A stretch of 64,000 nt of DNA, taken from Siphlonurus alternatus (Eukaryota; Arthropoda; Insecta; Ephemeroptera; Siphlonuridae). A program made the translations under genes and the position numbers. This document shows, piece by piece, positions 59,318 to 64,000 of this stretch (the first letter of the stretch is position 1; each line of letters begins with the position of its first letter). The stretch is taken from NCBI GenBank assembly GCA_949825025.1, contig OX463781.1:21883630-21947629 (forward strand), given 5' to 3'. A model generated the notes under the pieces. The model saw nothing but the letters and a program-made list of their open reading frames with translations, made no database searches and was not told the DNA's origin.

Positions 59318-61744
59318 CTGTAACAAGTAGAAAGTCAACTCGTCACTTCAAATATGTCACACACAGGCTTTAAACTCTTAAGGTGGGTGACGTTGAGTTT
59401 AATTAAGTTTATATATACGATTGGGGGAAATAACGTCATGATCTCAAGAAAAGTACACTCAATGCTTCACATACAGTAGGCAGCTTTAAGGTAAAACGGA
59501 ATGTACAAACATGTTAAGTCGTAGTAATGATATATTTATAATAGTATAATACCATCATGGTAGTAATAGGGAAGTCAAATTAAAAAAAAAAAAAAATGTC
59601 AAAGAGACAAATGGCTTGTTTGTAAGTCGATATAATAGAATACATAATTATATGTACCGAAAAACTTATAAATGCTTTACACTAAAAAACTTTATCCCCT
59701 TTTCTTTTGCTGATACATGCAAAATAAACGTTCTACTGGTGAGCAAACAAGTTAAAATTTCACACCTCTATCGACAACAAATAACCTGCATTACTGTTTA
59801 TTATTACTTAAGCAGTTAATGGTCGACTTTCATTTTAATAATTAAGCTTAGAGGCTGGCAGGAATGTGTTGCACATTTCAAATTTTTGAGAAGGTTGGAA
59901 AGCATAATTAAACTCCATCGACAACCCTGTAATACATAAAGGAGTGAAAATTCTACAGAAATTAATCAATAATACTATTTTCAACAAAGCAAATACATAA
60001 ATATTATTTCAAGTATGTAAAATATACATTACATTCTCTCTTTTTTTTCCTCACTAAATTGTAAAAAAAAAAAAAAAAAAAAGATCTTGAAAGCATTATT
60101 AGCAAGTCTTCTACTCGATCCAACAATACTTAATTTATAAATGAAGTTTTCTGTTGGTAATGTCTGCCCGGTGAAGTAAAAAAATATGGGACATTTGTTA
60201 ATTTACATTTTACCTTAAAATGTAATATTATCGTTAATTTTAAAATTAGATGTCATGTGTTGATTAGCAGCGCCAACAACATCACTACGTTCTCTGCTCT
60301 GATGGCAAAATCAGGTACTACATCAATCCACGTTTTAACAATAAAAAAGACTTTCATCGGACAAATATTATAAACTATGGTGTGTTATAACGTTATAACC
60401 ATTGCAAATAAAAGACTTTGATTATTACGTACATGCACTTATAAATCCTCGTTATAATGCTTAGTATAAATACAAATACAATGCTATCATATTATTATAC
60501 ATTAATAATGATTAAAAACAGGTGAGAAATATTTTTTAATGAAGATTTTGTGTTTGAGCTTTTTACTGTAAAATGAAGTGAAGGCACAAAGTGATAGTTT
60601 CCCCACACACATCAAAGTACACTCACTAATGATGTCCAGAGTGTAGGGTGGACCTTGGGGCTCGAAATTCCTCAAACTGAATCCAACATGAAGTAAAATA
60701 ATATTAAAGTATGATAGGCAATTTTCATATTTATTTAGATTTTGTTTATAATATAAGTTTTCCATGAGATGTTCTCAACCAATGAGGAATGACAATAAAA
60801 AGAAATGTGCACCATAAAGACAATATGAAAAGATTTAATTAAATAAAAAATCTTTCATCAATGAAATTAAAATCCTGACTATACAGTAGTATATAATGCA
60901 AAGGTATAATCCAATGTTAATAGTCTTTTAGCGGCGATACATTCTTTTTGAAATTTTGTAATACAAAGTGGCAGATGAATTTCAAATTGATTTTACTGGT
61001 TTATAATTCAATTTTATTTTTGAAACAAAAGTTAGAGCTTTCATTAAATATAAATAACATTTAATCATTTTTTTCTTTTATTTTAAGTCTGTAAGCTTGG
61101 TTATGTGGATACTAATTTATAAATAAAGTTTACAATATTTTGGATCGTAAGCAAAATTGTGGTTGCATGATGAAAATTTGGCAGGCTTGAATAGATTTTG
61201 AAAATTTGCTAATAATGTTAAGAAATTTAATTAAATTCCTGTAATTCAATTTTAACGAGCCCACTCACAATCAGCAATCCGTAAAAGTAGAGTTTTCATA
61301 CGCTTCCATATCAAAGGATTTTTAATATTATTATAAATTCTCAGGAGTATAGTATTGAGAAACCTAATTATTCTTTCTAAAAAGTCAAGTCTCTGTAGTA
61401 TTAATTAAACAATTAAATTTCTTCTTTCTCTTTGCTTGCGTTGAATATAAATGGTAACATATAAAAATAATATTTTTTTAAATGTTTTGTATAAATATTT
61501 TGTAATTTATATATATAAGACATCCAACTCATCCAACTGAAAGCTGAAAGAAGTAAGAAAGAACACAAATAAAGAAAAGACAAAGCACTTTTTTATACTC
61601 GTACATTTTTTTAGTGACATCTATAAATTTATATTGAGAATATTATTAAATTTATATATTCTTGTAAGATAAAAAGCAAAACAAAAAAAAATGTAGTTTA
61701 ACATGTTTCGATTTAAGTTGTTTATATATATCATATAAATTTTG
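59318..61744. other. Probable GPCR intron upstream of the loop 2 exon
   Basis: AT-rich. No TM1-3 exon was found on the minus strand, so this should be intron. Nothing else was recognised. Confidence 0.5.
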
Positions 61745-61979
61745 ACGTCGAACAGTAGAGAGAAAGTCGTAACTTTGCGATTGACAGCAGTTCCAATCAC
61801 TTATTGTTCTCCCTAGTCGGTTGCCACCGTGAACACTAGGTGGATCATCAAGGGGACCGTGATTTCCCCCGGGGCCTAGTCGTGACGAGATGGCGAACAG
61901 TTTCATCAGACACCCAAAGGACTGCCACGCGGGACTAGTCGACCGCAGACGCAAGAGAGAGAAAAAAAAAAAAAAAAAA
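61745..61979. repeat. GC-rich island followed by an A-run, SINE- or pseudogene-like
   Basis: About 190 bases of balanced composition (e.g. CACTAGGTGGATCATCAAGG, GGACTGCCACGCGGGACTAG) in otherwise AT-rich DNA are followed on the plus strand by GAGAGAGA and 18 A's. That is the look of a retroposed RNA. Both strands are open for a while but match no protein I know. No rRNA, tRNA or snRNA was recognised. Confidence 0.35.

Positions 61980-64000
<2,021 letters not shown>

Noticed and set aside
60615..60668. Minus-strand exon-like stretch (LRNFEPQGPPYTLDII) with AG and GTGAGT borders, tempting as GPCR extracellular loop 1
   Set aside because: It would end with one base, but the loop 2 exon needs two preceding bases, and no TM3 exon lies between them. 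It is therefore not joined into the gene model.

Overview
The window is animal nuclear DNA, most likely from an insect or another arthropod. It is very AT-rich, its genes are split into many short exons with GT-AG introns, it carries microsatellites and many short inverted-repeat transposons, and the three recognisable proteins match insect/animal families. No bacterial, plasmid, phage or CRISPR structure was seen. The species cannot be named from the sequence. All family assignments come from reading the translations; no database search was run.

Layout. (1) About 1.6-10.1 kb, plus strand: the last four coding exons and 3'UTR of a large multi-C2H2 zinc-finger gene of the ZNF423/ZNF521 (Drosophila Oaz) family. 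Its 5' exons lie left of the window. (2) About 11.6-23.9 kb, plus strand: a complete 13-exon gene for HEATR3/Syo1, the ribosomal-protein import chaperone. All exon phases join and the product is 669 residues. (3) About 29.6-59.3 kb, minus strand: the last five coding exons of a class C orphan GPCR of the GPR158/GPR179/smog/CG31760 family, covering intracellular loop 2 to the C terminus. The introns are 5-10 kb. The extracellular part and TM1-3 lie right of the window. (4) About 35.5-36.7 kb, plus strand, inside the last GPCR intron: a possible unrecognised gene start, with a non-coding exon followed by a 35-codon first coding exon with good start and donor signals.

The rest is intron and intergenic DNA. 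It holds an unusual number of foldback/MITE-like elements: at least fourteen inverted-repeat units between 10.5 and 58.2 kb, the largest a 1.66 kb palindrome with arms of about 740 bp at 49.6-51.2 kb. There are also LINE 3' ends, a tRNA-derived SINE nested in a hAT-like element, and long (TA)n, (CT)n and (TAAA)n tracts. Five or six foldbacks sit in HEATR3 introns, so its pre-mRNA should form long intronic hairpins.

The genes show no operon-like logic. The zinc-finger and HEATR3 genes run in tandem, and HEATR3 is convergent with the GPCR gene. The items most worth a second look are the nested plus-strand gene candidate, the HEATR3 exon 1 frame that stays open into intron 1, and the foldback families. 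I found no evidence for a wholly new multi-gene system.
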